Source of the DNA: Hyphomonas sp. UBA5111
Lineage (GTDB): Bacteria > Pseudomonadota > Alphaproteobacteria > Caulobacterales > Hyphomonadaceae
Length of the DNA stretch: 24,403 bases
Assembly: GCA_002414505.1 (NCBI GenBank)
Contig: DHZF01000088.1
Coordinates: 26,227 to 50,629 of the forward strand
Direction of reading: 5' to 3'
The notes below the pieces were generated by a model. It was not told the origin of the DNA. It searched no databases and saw only the letters and a program-made list of their open reading frames with translations. Of the stretch, positions 8,398 to 16,751 are shown piece by piece; position 1 is the stretch's first letter, and each line of letters starts with the position of its first letter. A program made the position numbers and the translations under genes.

Positions 8398-10737
8398 TTA
8401 GGGCAGCGGGTTGATGTTCTCATATCGCACGACCCACGACCCATCCTCGGGGAAGCCAGGCGTCTCGGTCTCGGCCCCGTCCCAGCCTGCGGCCATCAGC
8501 GCGACTGCGGCCAGCAGGGCGCCATTCGACGGGAAATATGTGTCGGCATTCTTGCTGTAACCATCAGCACCCAGATGATAGCGCGGCGTCATGCCGGTGA
8601 GGCCGTATTGATTATTGGCGGCATCCATCATCAGGTAGTGCAGGGCCTTTTCGGGCTCACCAAGCCGCGTTGCGGTCATTGCCATCATCGGGAAATCCCA
8701 CCCCCAGGTCTGACGGAAATCCCAATACTCATCCGTGGCCATCATGGTACGCCGCATCATCTCCGGATCGACCCGGTTGCCGGGGATCAGCCCTGTCGCC
8801 ATCAGAAATGACGGGTGATCGCGATTAAAGCATGTAGAATCGGGGGCTGCACCGGCTGCGTCCAACCCGCCTGCCGTCCCCTGCCCGCCTGCGCATTCGG
8901 CCCGGGCGATATTGTGCCAGAAATCAGGCGCATTCCCGACAGGCAGATAAAGCCCCTTTTCGGACGGCAAGGGCGAGAGGCCGTCAAGCACCTCATCCCA
9001 TTGAACCTTGCGTCCGAGGCCGAGACGTTCGCGCCAGACCTGCGCCGTTTCCAGCCCCCAGGCATAATAAGCGACTTCGAAAGCCGGGTTCACCGTAGTG
9101 CCGGCATCCCAGACTTCCTGCACCGGAACGACTGGCGGACCAATGACATAGGTACCGGTCTCTTCATCCTGCACAGGGAAGGTCGCCAGGAGGTCGCCGG
9201 TCTCAAATACAACGTCCTTGTAGCGCTCCAATGTCTCTGGGCTCGGATCATTGCGCCAGGCTAGCTCGGCCAGATAAATAGGATGGGGCTGTTGCCACAT
9301 GATGAACGGGTTGATCGTGCTGGGACTTTCGACCGCATCGTCGCCCGTCATCTTTGGCCACCAGGCTCCCTCCCGATCATAATGCGCAGCCCGCTGCTTG
9401 GCCTTATCGAGTGTACGATTGTACCAATCAAGGCTGTTGCGAACATGATCTCCACGGTTCCAGAGCAGGAAATGGGCGACATGCCAGCTGTGCATTTCAT
9501 GGTGGAACTTTCCGTTCCAGCTATTGGAGTAAAGGCCTTCCTCCTGCGGAATGAAATCGCCGCCGGTATTGACGCCCGTGAGGTATTGCGAGAGCACTAC
9601 ACGCCGCTCCAACTCGGCCGCCTGCGGATTGCTGCTTCCGGAAAAATCTATCACACCGCCATTTTGCCAATAGTCTTGCCAACCATTTGTGACGTCTGCC
9701 TCGGCCGTATCGTAGTCGAGCGCTGGCTCTAGCCGGCTTTCATCTGGCCCATATTCCAGCATGAACCGCAATGTATCGGTATGGTCGGCCGCCTTGATGC
9801 TGAAATGATGGGGCCGCGTCTCACGTACGCTCACTGCCTCTCCAAGTCTGGCCTTGGCGGTATAGGTCGTATCATCCAGCTTACGGCGGAAAACGGCGGT
9901 ACGCTCATCGGCCATTTGGAACTCGGTGCTGTGCTTTTCCGGGGCATCTGAATCGGTGGGGTCAGGGTTCAATGCATCGCTGACATAAGGAAACGCAAGT
10001 TCCAGACCCAGTCTCCCCGAAGTGACCAGCTGAGACTTCACCTCGACAATAACCATGTCCCGGCTGGGATGAATGCTGGTAGAAACGGTCACCTGCTCAC
10101 CTTCCACAACGAACCGGCTGAGAGCCTTCCCAGTCCACAGATCGAGCGTCTGGTGCGTCTCCTTCACAGAAGCGAAATCGAGAGGTGTCGTTTCCCCCTC
10201 TTCTGTTGTCTCAAAGGAGAGGCGTCCCAGGGAAAAACGATGTGGGTTGCGCCGCAGATACGAAATCGCGGCATTTTCCTCTACCTGGGCCCAGTCGGTT
10301 ATATAAGGGTACAGATATGTCTTTCCGTGCGCCTTTATCGGGCGGTACGAATCTGCAATGGTCAGGTTTTCAGGATTGGGAAAGCTGTGCCACGCCCACT
10401 GAGCTTGGGTCAGAAGTGGCGAAAAATCAGAATACTGGTCACGGAATGTCTGGAGTCCCGTGATGTCGAGTGCCATCGCCAGATTCCCATTACCCACCAT
10501 GACCGGCGCCTCGGGGTCAATAAGGTCGAGTTCCACATTGTGACGGGTAACCAACGCCCTTCTGTCAATGGCTCCAGTCGTCATCTGGGGATTATGACTG
10601 GGCGTGTCTTCCGTCAGTTGTGGGACGATGGTGTTTGTCTCGGCACAGGCCGACAACATTGTTGCCAGAAGGAAAAGTGCCGCTCCAACTCTGAGACCGA
10701 CTTCCAACTTTCGTATCGCAATAGTGTCCCTTACCAA
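8398..10737 (-). CDS. Six-hairpin (alpha/alpha)6 glycosidase lipoprotein of uncertain GH family
   Basis: The TTG start at 10737 has GGGAGAG six bases upstream and yields a lipoprotein signal (hydrophobic run ending LSAC, Cys31). The 779-residue product looks like an N-terminal beta-sandwich (about 60-345) followed by an (alpha/alpha)6 barrel (about 370-760). Key segments are LYSNSWNGKFHHEMHSWHVA (about 402-421, candidate acid Glu414), WQQPHPIYLAELAW, EVWDAGTTVNPAFEVAYYAW, TWGWDFPMMAMTA and DTYFPSNGALLAAVALMAAG. This architecture is shared by GH65, GH95 and GH78-type enzymes, but I do not recognise a specific family. No classical GH78 or GH106 rhamnosidase occurs in the window, so this is the best local candidate for releasing L-rhamnose. 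That is inference from context. The gene precedes the GH43-like gene and follows the IclR gene, with operator-like sequences in front of it. Confidence 0.85.
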   Translation of the reverse strand: MVRDTIAIRKLEVGLRVGAALFLLATMLSACAETNTIVPQLTEDTPSHNPQMTTGAIDRRALVTRHNVELDLIDPEAPVMVGNGNLAMALDITGLQTFRDQYSDFSPLLTQAQWAWHSFPNPENLTIADSYRPIKAHGKTYLYPYITDWAQVEENAAISYLRRNPHRFSLGRLSFETTEEGETTPLDFASVKETHQTLDLWTGKALSRFVVEGEQVTVSTSIHPSRDMVIVEVKSQLVTSGRLGLELAFPYVSDALNPDPTDSDAPEKHSTEFQMADERTAVFRRKLDDTTYTAKARLGEAVSVRETRPHHFSIKAADHTDTLRFMLEYGPDESRLEPALDYDTAEADVTNGWQDYWQNGGVIDFSGSSNPQAAELERRVVLSQYLTGVNTGGDFIPQEEGLYSNSWNGKFHHEMHSWHVAHFLLWNRGDHVRNSLDWYNRTLDKAKQRAAHYDREGAWWPKMTGDDAVESPSTINPFIMWQQPHPIYLAELAWRNDPSPETLERYKDVVFETGDLLATFPVQDEETGTYVIGPPVVPVQEVWDAGTTVNPAFEVAYYAWGLETAQVWRERLGLGRKVQWDEVLDGLSPLPSEKGLYLPVGNAPDFWHNIARAECAGGQGTAGGLDAAGAAPDSTCFNRDHPSFLMATGLIPGNRVDPEMMRRTMMATDEYWDFRQTWGWDFPMMAMTATRLGEPEKALHYLMMDAANNQYGLTGMTPRYHLGADGYSKNADTYFPSNGALLAAVALMAAGWDGAETETPGFPEDGSWVVRYENINPLP

Positions 10738-10820
10738 GTCGTCTCTCCCAAAGCCTTATTATGCTGGCACGATTAATCATTTCAGCCACTTTATCGCTGA
10801 TGAAACAGATAGCAACGTAA

Positions 10821-10837
10821 ATCCCACATTACGGCAC
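10821..10837. promoter_or_regulatory. Putative IclR box upstream of the six-hairpin glycosidase gene
   Basis: ATCCCACATTACGGCAC matches the shared element ATYCCACATTRYGGSAY also seen at 11804-11820 and 22359-22375. It is about 84 bases before the TTG start of the minus-strand glycosidase gene. The core CCACATTRYGG is imperfectly palindromic, as expected for an IclR-type dimer site. Confidence 0.5.
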
Positions 10838-10843
10838 ATCGTA

Positions 10844-10859
10844 TCACTTTATAAAGTGA
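10844..10859. promoter_or_regulatory. 16-bp perfect palindrome in the glycosidase promoter region
   Basis: TCACTTTATAAAGTGA is perfectly self-complementary with no loop, so it resembles a protein-binding site rather than a terminator. A half-copy, CACTTTAT, recurs at 10787-10794. Both lie between the IclR stop and the start of the six-hairpin glycosidase gene. The binding protein is unknown. Confidence 0.5.
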
Positions 10860-10948
10860 CCCGGGATGATTTTGATAATGCATGGGGGCTGATGCCAGCC
10901 AGAAAAGACATCAAAGCCAGGCGAGGCGTCGTCTCAGTGCGGCGAGAG

Positions 10949-11749
10949 CTAGACTCCCGGATCCTGCCACCCAAGCTCGCGACTGATTGCGCGAGTCGCT
11001 TCCTGGACGATCGGCACCAATGCCTGCATCCGGTCGTCACTCATATATTGGGCGGCGCTGGAAACACTGATCGCCGCAACGATCCTGTTTTCCACGTCCC
11101 GGATTGGCGCAGCAACGCATCTGACGCGATCCTCGTTTTCCTCAAGATCAAGCGCATAGTCGTCCTTTTGATATACCTTCATCCGGTCCATCCAGGCTGA
11201 CAGCGATTCTCTCGGCTTCGAGACAGCCATCCCATAGAGTTTTTTCCAGTACTCTTCGCTTTCTTCAAGGATAAGCGCCTTCCCGAGCCCTGTGGTCGCA
11301 ATGGGCTGCCGCTCACCGACATGAGAGCTGATCAGTATACGCCGCTTGCCTGGCACCTTTTCCAGATAAAGGACCTCATCACCCTCAATAACGCCGAGAT
11401 GAACAATGTCATCGGTTTGCTTTGCAAGATCTTCCAGGATTGGGCGAGCCACTCGCGCCAATTGAATTTGTGTTCTGGCGCAATGACCAAGGGCCAGAAT
11501 AAGCGGCCCAAGGCTATAACCGCGGCGTGGGGTGAACGACAAATACTGCCGCTCCACCAGCGCCGCTGCCAAACGGTGGGCCGTGCTACGCGTAAGGCCA
11601 AGATTTTCAGAAAGTTCAAGTAAGGACACAGGCCCGTCGCGCACCATCTCCAGAACATCAAGGCCCCGCATCAATGTCTGCGCGCCGCCTGGCGATTTTT
11701 CTTTGGCCCCCTGGGGCCCATTATTTGCTTTTTTCTTCCGCTCAGTCAT
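10949..11749 (-). CDS. IclR-family transcriptional regulator
   Basis: The 266-residue product has a charged N-terminal tail, then a winged helix-turn-helix at about 22-80 (TLMRGLDVLEMV, LSENLGLTRSTAHRLAAALV, YSLGPLILALG). The IclR ligand-binding domain follows (ILEDLAKQTDDIVHLGVIEG, VGERQPIATTGLGKALI, CVAAPIRDVENRIVAAISVS). It sits between the L-rhamnose dehydrogenase gene and a glycosidase gene on the same strand, next to the rhamnose operon, so a rhamnose-pathway intermediate is the likely effector (inference). No strong ribosome site is visible before the ATG. The upstream gap holds a symmetrical copy of the shared 17-bp element, suggesting autoregulation. Confidence 0.93.
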   Translation of the reverse strand: MTERKKKANNGPQGAKEKSPGGAQTLMRGLDVLEMVRDGPVSLLELSENLGLTRSTAHRLAAALVERQYLSFTPRRGYSLGPLILALGHCARTQIQLARVARPILEDLAKQTDDIVHLGVIEGDEVLYLEKVPGKRRILISSHVGERQPIATTGLGKALILEESEEYWKKLYGMAVSKPRESLSAWMDRMKVYQKDDYALDLEENEDRVRCVAAPIRDVENRIVAAISVSSAAQYMSDDRMQALVPIVQEATRAISRELGWQDPGV

Positions 11750-11803
11750 TCAACAGCGCCCGTTTGTTGCACCGGGAACATGCGTTTTACTATTACCCCG
11801 ACA

Positions 11804-11820
11804 ATCCCGCAATGTGGGAT
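11804..11820. promoter_or_regulatory. Putative IclR box upstream of the IclR gene
   Basis: On the minus strand this reads ATCCCACATTGCGGGAT, the most symmetrical of three copies (arms ATCCC and GGGAT). It lies 55 bases before the IclR start, fitting autoregulation. It could also act as a weak hairpin after the dehydrogenase gene, but no T-run follows. Confidence 0.5.
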
Positions 11821-11861
11821 ATAGCCCCCTTTGGCGTCCACCGGAAGACTCGAAGCACGCC

Positions 11862-12623
11862 CTACTGCAAGTTTACATACATACCGCCGTCAACGAGGAG
11901 GGCCGCCCCAGTGACATAGCGGGCCATATCAGAGGCCAGGAACATCGCTGGCCCGACCAGATCCTCTGGCTCGCCCAACCGGCCAAGCGGCGTGCGGGAT
12001 TCCATGTATTCTCTCTTGCGCGGATCAGACAAGTCTTCACGATTGATGTCCGTCTCGATGGTCCCAGGCAGCAAGGCGTTGCACCGGATGCCATGCTTGC
12101 CAAGAGCGATAGCTGCCGATTGCATCAGCGACAGCACGCCAGCCTTTGTCGGCGTGTAGTGAGTCTGAAACTCTCCCCCGACCAGAGCTGATATTGAGCT
12201 CATGGCGATAATAGAGCCCCCCCTTTTTTGAGAGACCATCTGCCGGGCGGCCGCCTGCACCATGTAATAGGCGCCCAGCAAATTGACCTGCACCGTTCGA
12301 TCGACTGTTTCGGGGGGCATGTCGAGAAAGGCATGAAAAGGACAGATGCCGGCATTGCTGACAAATACATCAACCCCACCCAATGCATCCGTCGCCTCAG
12401 CAATGAAGCGATCAGCCGTTTCGGGAATAGCAACATCGCCCTTTACCGCCAAAGCTTTTCTGCCAGCTTGTCTAACCTGAACCAGGGTTTCCTGCGCCTT
12501 GCTGTCATCGCCCACAAAATTGATCGCGACATCAGCTCCCTGGCGAGCCGCCCCAATGGCAATCGCCTGGCCGATACCTGCCGACCCGCCTGTCACAAGG
12601 ACGGTTTTTCCTTCCAGTAGCAT
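11862..12623 (-). CDS. L-rhamnose 1-dehydrogenase (SDR family, LRA1-type)
   Basis: This 253-residue classical short-chain dehydrogenase oxidises L-rhamnose to L-rhamnono-lactone in the cytoplasm, the first step of the non-phosphorylative pathway. The nucleotide-binding TGGSAGIG is at 11-18, SNAGICPFHAFLDMP at about 89-103, and the catalytic Ser/Tyr/Lys lie in MSSISALVGG and YTPTK (Y156, K160). The segments AGICPFHAFLDMP, SISALVGGxxQTHYTPTKAG and DMARYVTGAxLLVDGGxxVNLQ match my memory of the characterised Azotobacter vinelandii rhamnose dehydrogenase. The ATG at 12623 is chosen over one 15 bases upstream because GGAGGG is seven bases before it and the protein then begins MLLEGKTV as in the family. 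It diverges from rhmD. Confidence 0.9.
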   Translation of the reverse strand: MLLEGKTVLVTGGSAGIGQAIAIGAARQGADVAINFVGDDSKAQETLVQVRQAGRKALAVKGDVAIPETADRFIAEATDALGGVDVFVSNAGICPFHAFLDMPPETVDRTVQVNLLGAYYMVQAAARQMVSQKRGGSIIAMSSISALVGGEFQTHYTPTKAGVLSLMQSAAIALGKHGIRCNALLPGTIETDINREDLSDPRKREYMESRTPLGRLGEPEDLVGPAMFLASDMARYVTGAALLVDGGMYVNLQ

Positions 12624-12677
12624 ATGCGTTCCCTCCATGCATGCCTCTCCGAAGCCAAGGATGTTGACCCCCGAAAT

Positions 12678-12710
12678 CTTATAATCTAAGAACTCATCTC
12701 ATATTATAAG
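12678..12710. promoter_or_regulatory. Inverted repeat in the divergent lra1-type/rhmD promoter region
   Basis: CTTATAAT (12678-12685) and ATTATAAG (12703-12710) form perfect inverted arms separated by 17 bases. A direct repeat, AAGAACTCATCTCA / AAGCACTCGTCTCA, overlaps it (12688-12701 and 12708-12721). The right half, CATATTATAAGCAC, loosely resembles the shared IclR-box element. It lies between two divergent rhamnose genes and is likely a shared operator or paired promoter region. Confidence 0.5.
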
Positions 12711-12746
12711 CACTCGTCTCAGGCAACGGTGGAGCGGAATAGTATC

Positions 12747-13931
12747 ATGGCATCTGCAAAGATAGTCGATATCCGGGCGTTCGTCCTGAGGGGCGGCGGT
12801 GCCGATTATCACGACCAATCAGACGGGCACTGGATCGATGACAATATCGCCACCCCAATGTCCAAATATCCGGACTACAGGAAAAGCCGCCGCAGCTTTG
12901 GTATCAACGCCCTTGGCACACTGGTCGTGGAAATTGAGTCCGATGACGGAACGGTCGGCTTTGCCGTCACGACCGGCGGAGAGCCCGCCGCATACATTGT
13001 GGAGAAGCATCTGTCCCGCTTCGTCATCGGTCAAAATCCAGCCAATATCGAATTGATCTGGGACCAGATGTATTTTTCCACCCAGTATTATGGTCGCAAA
13101 GGGCTGGTTATAAACGCCATCTCTGGTGTCGATCTAGCCCTGTGGGACCTCCTCGGCAGGCTACGGCAGGAGCCGGTCCATGCTATGATTGGCGGCGCCG
13201 TGCGTGATGAAATCCAGTTCTATGCCACGGGATCCCGGCCGGACCTGGCCAAGCAGATGGGATTCATTGGGGGCAAGATGCCGCTTCGCCACGCCCCGGT
13301 CGAAGGCAACGAAGGCATGAAACTGGCGGTCGACGACATCAGGGAAATGCGCGGACGCGTAGGTGCGGATTTCTGGCTCATGCTCGACTGCTGGATGGCG
13401 CTCGATCTCGACTATGCAACGCGCCTTGCGCACGCCGCGGCGGAGCATGATCTCAAATGGATCGAAGAAGCGCTCAGTCCCGACGATTACTGGGGATACC
13501 AAGACCTTAAAAAGGCCGTTCCCGCAGGCATGCTTGTCACTACCGGCGAGCATGAGGCGACCCGCTGGGGCTTTCGCATGCTGCTCGAAATGGATTGTTG
13601 CGACATCATCCAGCCGGATGTGGGCTGGTGTGGCGGCTTGACCGAGTTGCTGAAAATATCCGCTTTGGCGGACTCCCATGGCAAGCTGGTCATCCCGCAC
13701 GGCTCTTCCGTTTACAGTTATCATTTTGTCATTTCACGGCACAATAGTCCGTTTGCAGAGTTCCTGATGATGGCTCCCGGAGCCGACAAGGTCGTGCCCA
13801 TGTTCTCGCCGCAGTTACAGGGCGAACCCGTGCCAGAGAAAGGCAGGCTTTCTGTTTCAGCGCTCGAGAAACCGGGTTTCGGCGTCGAGCTTGATCGCAG
13901 TCTCAATCTGTCCCGTCCCTATAATCCCTAA
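12747..13931 (+). CDS. rhmD: L-rhamnonate dehydratase (enolase superfamily)
   Basis: The 394-residue product dehydrates L-rhamnonate to 2-keto-3-deoxy-L-rhamnonate. It matches my memory of E. coli RhmD/YfaW closely: YHDQ..HWIDDxIATPMSKY, SRRSFGINALGTLVVE, RDEIQFYATGSRPDLAKQMGFIGGKMP and QPDVGWCGGLTEL. Mg ligands are Asp214 (LMLDCWM), Glu240 (KWIEEAL) and Glu268 (TTGEH). The catalytic His318 is in VIPHGSSVYSYH, with its Asp partner in QPDVGW. The ATG at 12747 aligns best with the family N-terminus and has GGAG upstream, though with long spacing. A GTG at 12729 is an alternative start. It heads the plus-strand rhamnose operon; the next gene starts 13 bases after its stop. Confidence 0.95.
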   Translation: MASAKIVDIRAFVLRGGGADYHDQSDGHWIDDNIATPMSKYPDYRKSRRSFGINALGTLVVEIESDDGTVGFAVTTGGEPAAYIVEKHLSRFVIGQNPANIELIWDQMYFSTQYYGRKGLVINAISGVDLALWDLLGRLRQEPVHAMIGGAVRDEIQFYATGSRPDLAKQMGFIGGKMPLRHAPVEGNEGMKLAVDDIREMRGRVGADFWLMLDCWMALDLDYATRLAHAAAEHDLKWIEEALSPDDYWGYQDLKKAVPAGMLVTTGEHEATRWGFRMLLEMDCCDIIQPDVGWCGGLTELLKISALADSHGKLVIPHGSSVYSYHFVISRHNSPFAEFLMMAPGADKVVPMFSPQLQGEPVPEKGRLSVSALEKPGFGVELDRSLNLSRPYNP

Positions 13932-13944
13932 AGAAAGTTCCGCC

Positions 13945-14820
13945 ATGAAGCTTTGCAGATATGGTCCTTCGGGTGAGGAAAAGCCCGGTCTCGTTGATGA
14001 GAACGGCCGCATTCGCGACCTCTCCGGCCATGTTGACGACATCACCCCGGACGCCCTCTCACCGCGCATGCTGGCCAACTTGTCGAAAGTGGATGTGGAA
14101 TCATTGCCCCTCGTCGATAAGGATGTGCGCTATGGCGTACCGGTCAACGGCATTCCAAAGATCGTCGCTGTCGGCTTGAATTACGCCGATCACGCGCGCG
14201 AATCCGGCCTTCCCATTCCCACCGAGCCGATCACCTTCATGAAGGCCGTATCGAGCCTTACCGGCCCGAATGACAATGTCATGCTGCCGCCCAACTCCAC
14301 GCATACGGATTGGGAGGTGGAACTGGGCGTGATCATTGGCCAGCGCGCTTCTCGTATTTCTGAAGAAGAAGTTCCCTCCCACATTGCCGGCTACGTACTC
14401 GCCAACGACGTTTCCGAACGTTTCGACCAGAAAGAGCGCGGCTCGCAATGGAGCAAGGGCAAAGGGCACGACACCTTCTGTCCCGTGGGGCCCTGGCTTG
14501 TGACCACGGACGAGATACCCGACCCGCAAGACCTGAACATGTTTCTCAACATCAATGGCGAACGCAAACAGACGGGCAATACGAAGACCATGATCTTCAC
14601 TGTCGCGCAGGCGATTTCCTATATCAGCCGCTACGTGACGCTGAAGCCGGGCGATCTCGTCATTACCGGGACGCCGCCAGGCGTCGGGGAAGGCCAGAAA
14701 CCGGAGCCGCAATTCCTGCGCGAAGGCGATGTCATGGAGCTTGGCATAGATCATCTCGGTGCACAGCGGCAGAACGTCGTCGCGTGGACCCGCGACAATA
14801 GGCAGGGAGATACCGCGTGA
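13945..14820 (+). CDS. 2,4-diketo-3-deoxy-L-rhamnonate hydrolase (FAH family, LRA6-type)
   Basis: This 291-residue fumarylacetoacetate-hydrolase-family enzyme would cleave the diketo acid to pyruvate and L-lactate, the last step of the oxidative rhamnose route. Metal ligands are visible as Glu124 and Glu126 in WEVELGVIIG and Asp155 in ANDVSER. Other family motifs are KIVAVGLNYADHA, TFMKAVSSLTGP and PGDLVITGTPPGVG. The ATG at 13945 was chosen because it follows the rhmD stop by 13 bases and begins the usual KLCRYGPSGEEKPGL; an upstream in-frame start would overlap rhmD. The ribosome site is weak (AAGAAAG). FAH proteins also act in fucose, arabinose and aromatic pathways, so the substrate rests on the neighbours. 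Confidence 0.88.
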   Translation: MKLCRYGPSGEEKPGLVDENGRIRDLSGHVDDITPDALSPRMLANLSKVDVESLPLVDKDVRYGVPVNGIPKIVAVGLNYADHARESGLPIPTEPITFMKAVSSLTGPNDNVMLPPNSTHTDWEVELGVIIGQRASRISEEEVPSHIAGYVLANDVSERFDQKERGSQWSKGKGHDTFCPVGPWLVTTDEIPDPQDLNMFLNINGERKQTGNTKTMIFTVAQAISYISRYVTLKPGDLVITGTPPGVGEGQKPEPQFLREGDVMELGIDHLGAQRQNVVAWTRDNRQGDTA

Positions 14821-15563
14821 TTTATAAAAACAGATTTGCCGGAAAAACCGCCGTCATCACCGGCGGCGCCTCGGGCCTTGGGCTCGCCAGCGGCCAGCGC
14901 ATCGCCGAAGAAGGCGGGAATGTCTTCCTCTGGGACATGGATGGCGAAGGCCTTGAGAAAGCGCAGAAGAAGATCCCCTCTGCCCATATCAAACAGATCG
15001 ACATTACCGATCCTCAGGCAGTCGAAAAGGCCGCCGCGCAGGCGGCGGAAAAGACCGGCGTCATTGATGTTCTCATCAACAGCGCCGGAATTACCGGTGC
15101 AACAGGCCCGGTACAGGAGTTTCCGATTGATAGCTGGCGAAAGGTCATGCAGATCAATCTGGATGGCACGTTTTACTGCTGTCGCGCCATCATTCCCCAT
15201 ATGTTGAAAAACGGGTACGGACGGATTATCAATATCGCCTCTGTTGCGGGCAAGGAAGGCAATCCGAACGCTTCAGCCTATTCCGCTTCAAAAGCTGGCG
15301 TCATCGGCCTGACCAAAAGCCTGGGGAAAGAATTAGCGCAGACCGGCATCACTGCGAACTGCGTAACTCCAGCGACGTTTGAAAGCCCCATTCTCGATCA
15401 ACTACCGCAAAGCCAGGTAGATTACATGCGCTCAAAAATACCGATGGGCCGCCTCGGCACGGCGGAGGAAAACGCCAATATCGTCTGTTTCATCGCCAGT
15501 GAAGAATGCTCTTTCACCACCGCTGCGACCTTCGACACGTCAGGCGGTCGAACGACATACTAG
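14817..15563 (+). CDS. 2-keto-3-deoxy-L-rhamnonate 4-dehydrogenase (SDR family, LRA5-type)
   Basis: This 248-residue short-chain dehydrogenase oxidises the C4 hydroxyl of 2-keto-3-deoxy-L-rhamnonate, feeding the FAH hydrolase encoded just before it. TGGASGLG is at 15-22, NSAG at 88-91, and the catalytic Ser142, Tyr155 and Lys159 lie in ASVAG and YSASK. The C-terminus, TFDTSGGRTTY, is a typical SDR dimer tail. The GTG start overlaps the previous gene by four bases (GTGA), showing translational coupling, and AGGGAG lies seven bases upstream. Presence of this pair, with no aldolase visible, indicates the route that ends in pyruvate plus L-lactate. Confidence 0.88.
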   Translation: MIYKNRFAGKTAVITGGASGLGLASGQRIAEEGGNVFLWDMDGEGLEKAQKKIPSAHIKQIDITDPQAVEKAAAQAAEKTGVIDVLINSAGITGATGPVQEFPIDSWRKVMQINLDGTFYCCRAIIPHMLKNGYGRIINIASVAGKEGNPNASAYSASKAGVIGLTKSLGKELAQTGITANCVTPATFESPILDQLPQSQVDYMRSKIPMGRLGTAEENANIVCFIASEECSFTTAATFDTSGGRTTY

Positions 15564-15618
15564 CGACAAGCGGCTTTTGCGGCCAGAAAGAAGCCGTCAG
15601 CCTGGGGAGGAAACTGTC

Positions 15619-16518
15619 ATGCATGATGTGCCGTTCGTCGATGCCCATGTCCACTTCTGGGATCTCGACACGATTCAGCATCCCTGGTTGATGTCGCCAT
15701 TTTCCGCGAACGGCCTCATGGGGTCTGTCGAGGCGATCGCCTCAAATTACGGACCTCAGGAATATACCCGTGATGCAGCAGCCTGGACCATCGCAGGCAC
15801 CGTGCATGTGGATGCCGGCGCAGCCGCCGATCAGGCTATTGAAGAAACCCGCTGGCTCGATAGCTTGCGCGGCTCGTATGGCGCCCCAACAGCCATCATA
15901 GCTTTTGCTGAACTGAACGATCCGCGACTAGACAGCACTTTGTCGGCGCACGGCGAATTTGACGCGGTGCGAGGTATCCGTCAAATCGTCAACTACCATA
16001 ATGATCCGTACCGAAGTTACACGCCTGCCGACATCACTCTCAGCGATAAATGGCAAGCGGGTTTCCGGAAACTTGCCACGTTTGGGCTCAGCTTTGACTT
16101 GCAGGCCTACCCTTCACAGTTTCGCAATCTTGCACCCCTGATAGCTGCCAACGACGATATACCGGTCATGATCAACCATGCCGGAATGCCCTTCCATGAT
16201 GAAAAGGAAGAGTGGCGTATGGGCATGAGTCTACTGGCCGAGCTTCCACATTGCTCGGTAAAGATATCTGGCTTCGGCATCACCGATCATGATTGGCGCA
16301 AGGACTCGATCCGTCCTTATGTGCTGGAAACAATCGACCTCTTCGGTCCAGACCGGGTGATGTTCGCAAGCGATTTTCCCACAGACAAACTTTATGCTGA
16401 TTTCGACCGATGTCTGACCGCCTATGCGAGCATCATTTCCGACTTCAGCGATGACGAAAAACGCGGCATGTGGGGGCTTAATGCAAACCGCCTCTATCGT
16501 CTGGGACTTTCCATATGA
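15619..16518 (+). CDS. L-rhamnono-lactonase (amidohydrolase family, LRA2-type)
   Basis: This 299-residue metal-dependent hydrolase of the amidohydrolase-2 family opens sugar lactones. Metal-site residues are His10 and His12 in VDAHVHFWD, His187 in INHAGMP and Asp252 in FASDFPTD. Repeated family segments include GSYGAPTAIIAFAELNDP and AVRGIRQIVNYH. The ATG at 15619 is used because GGGGAGGAAA precedes it and the HxH motif then starts near residue 10; longer in-frame starts overlap the preceding SDR gene. In this operon the expected substrate is L-rhamnono-lactone made by the divergent dehydrogenase. A fuconolactonase role is possible for the family but does not fit RhaT and RhmD next to it. Confidence 0.87.
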   Translation: MHDVPFVDAHVHFWDLDTIQHPWLMSPFSANGLMGSVEAIASNYGPQEYTRDAAAWTIAGTVHVDAGAAADQAIEETRWLDSLRGSYGAPTAIIAFAELNDPRLDSTLSAHGEFDAVRGIRQIVNYHNDPYRSYTPADITLSDKWQAGFRKLATFGLSFDLQAYPSQFRNLAPLIAANDDIPVMINHAGMPFHDEKEEWRMGMSLLAELPHCSVKISGFGITDHDWRKDSIRPYVLETIDLFGPDRVMFASDFPTDKLYADFDRCLTAYASIISDFSDDEKRGMWGLNANRLYRLGLSI

Positions 16519-16751
16519 TGCACCAGAATGAGCAGGACTGACGCACATGAAAACCGCCTCAACACATGGCTTTCGCCAAAAAGCGCACGCCAAACTTCCG
16601 CGCTTTCTGTGCAAGCATGTCCATGGCGGTTCCCCATACAACGCCGCTCTTCATGGCAGTAACGCAGCCGGCGAGCGTGACGAATACACATCAAATCGGC
16701 CAGTCAATTTTGGCGTGTACAGATATAAATACATAGAAGGGGTAACACACC

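Noticed and set aside
10765..10779. TGGCACG followed by ATTAATCA, resembling half of a sigma-54 promoter
   Set aside because: The second element TTGCA is missing and the strand would face away from the glycosidase gene.
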